DNA of 37,708 bases from positions 1 to 37,708 of IMG/VR virus record IMGVR_UViG_3300042540_000260. One strand, 5' to 3'. Below the pieces are notes generated by a model that did not search any database, had not been told where the DNA came from, and saw only the letters and a list, made by a program, of their open reading frames with translations. Origin of the DNA: a virus. Below, piece after piece: positions 37,615-37,708 of this stretch; within the stretch, counting starts at the first letter, position 1; each line of letters starts with the position of its first letter. The translations under genes were made by a program, and so were the position numbers.

Positions 37615-37708
37615 AGACTGAATGGGGTTGGGTCTTCTTTCATCTCCTCAACGCGAGGAAGGACATACACCTTCTCACGTTCTGGTTTGCGCGGTGCTTC
37701 GATGGCAG
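37611..37708 (-). CDS. C-terminal end of an unknown protein upstream of primase (partial)
   Basis: The minus-strand frame is open from the right edge to TGA at 37613-37611, ending in EMKEDPTPFSL. About 32 residues are visible, basic then acidic, with no recognisable domain. By position it is probably another replication gene (helicase or polymerase accessory). It is the gene whose stop codon is nested in the primase start. Confidence 0.5.
   Translation of the reverse strand, partial: AIEAPRKPEREKVYVLPRVEEMKEDPTPFSL

Noticed and set aside
1-37708. tRNA genes, CRISPR arrays, integrase or att sites
   Set aside because: No cloverleaf-type sequence, no regularly spaced repeats and no recombinase were seen on either strand. 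The repeats found are intragenic protein modules.

Overview
The window is a continuous stretch of a tailed double-stranded DNA bacteriophage genome, probably with podovirus-like morphology. The evidence is a ~756-residue portal protein, a scaffold-like protein and a major capsid-like protein in the usual order, a lysis cassette, internal-virion-type proteins ending in a 2,633-residue 'polyvalent' protein, and a DnaG-type primase. I see no sheath, tape-measure or major tail-tube gene. The terminase and DNA polymerase are not in the window. There is no integrase, repressor, tRNA or CRISPR array. The host cannot be read directly. Many genes lack a Shine-Dalgarno sequence and start after A/T-rich leaders, as in phages of hosts that do not depend on SD-led initiation. 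A verrucomicrobial or other PVC/Bacteroidota-type host is possible but unproven.

Layout, left to right. (1) 1-1690: end of a tail or fibre gene and three small tail-associated genes, one with a signal peptide. (2) 1718-9348: head module (portal, small protein, scaffold, small protein, major capsid, acidic protein), then a LamG-domain virion protein. (3) 9345-11187: lysis cassette with three membrane proteins, a small protein and a CHAP-type endolysin. (4) 11184-13461: small accessory genes (zinc ribbon, DUF4406-like/DUF6378-like fusion, metallophosphoesterase, HTH-like protein). (5) 13458-16571: three tail or fibre-like genes on the minus strand. (6) 16572-16779: a regulatory gap with a strong terminator and a promoter. 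(7) 16780-20735: early/accessory genes on the plus strand (possible OB-fold protein, HNH endonuclease, SWIM finger, PD-(D/E)XK nuclease with four cysteines, small basic proteins, a glycosyltransferase). (8) 20782-32475: virion proteins leading to the giant protein, which carries an HExxH zincin motif, a methyltransferase-like domain and C-terminal membrane segments. (9) 32472-37708: a tightly coupled minus-strand operon with the end of an unknown gene, primase, a two-domain glycosyltransferase, three class I methyltransferases and a glycosyltransferase-like protein.

Three signals stand out. First, TTGAC-like and TA[A/G] elements recur 23 nt apart (22 nt in one case) just upstream of key genes, often placing the expected transcript start at or within a few bases of the ATG. 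This would explain the missing Shine-Dalgarno sequences by leaderless or near-leaderless mRNAs. Two copies, at the capsid gene and at 20782, are identical at 16 positions in the same register. Second, both convergent junctions end on a shared TTAA, in which each strand reads its own stop, with no terminator. The only strong plus-strand terminator lies beyond the inverted tail module, so antisense transcription through that module is predicted. Third, a surface-sugar-type cassette of methyltransferases and glycosyltransferases is translationally chained to primase through ATGA overlaps, and primase itself appears to start at a CTG overlapping the previous stop.
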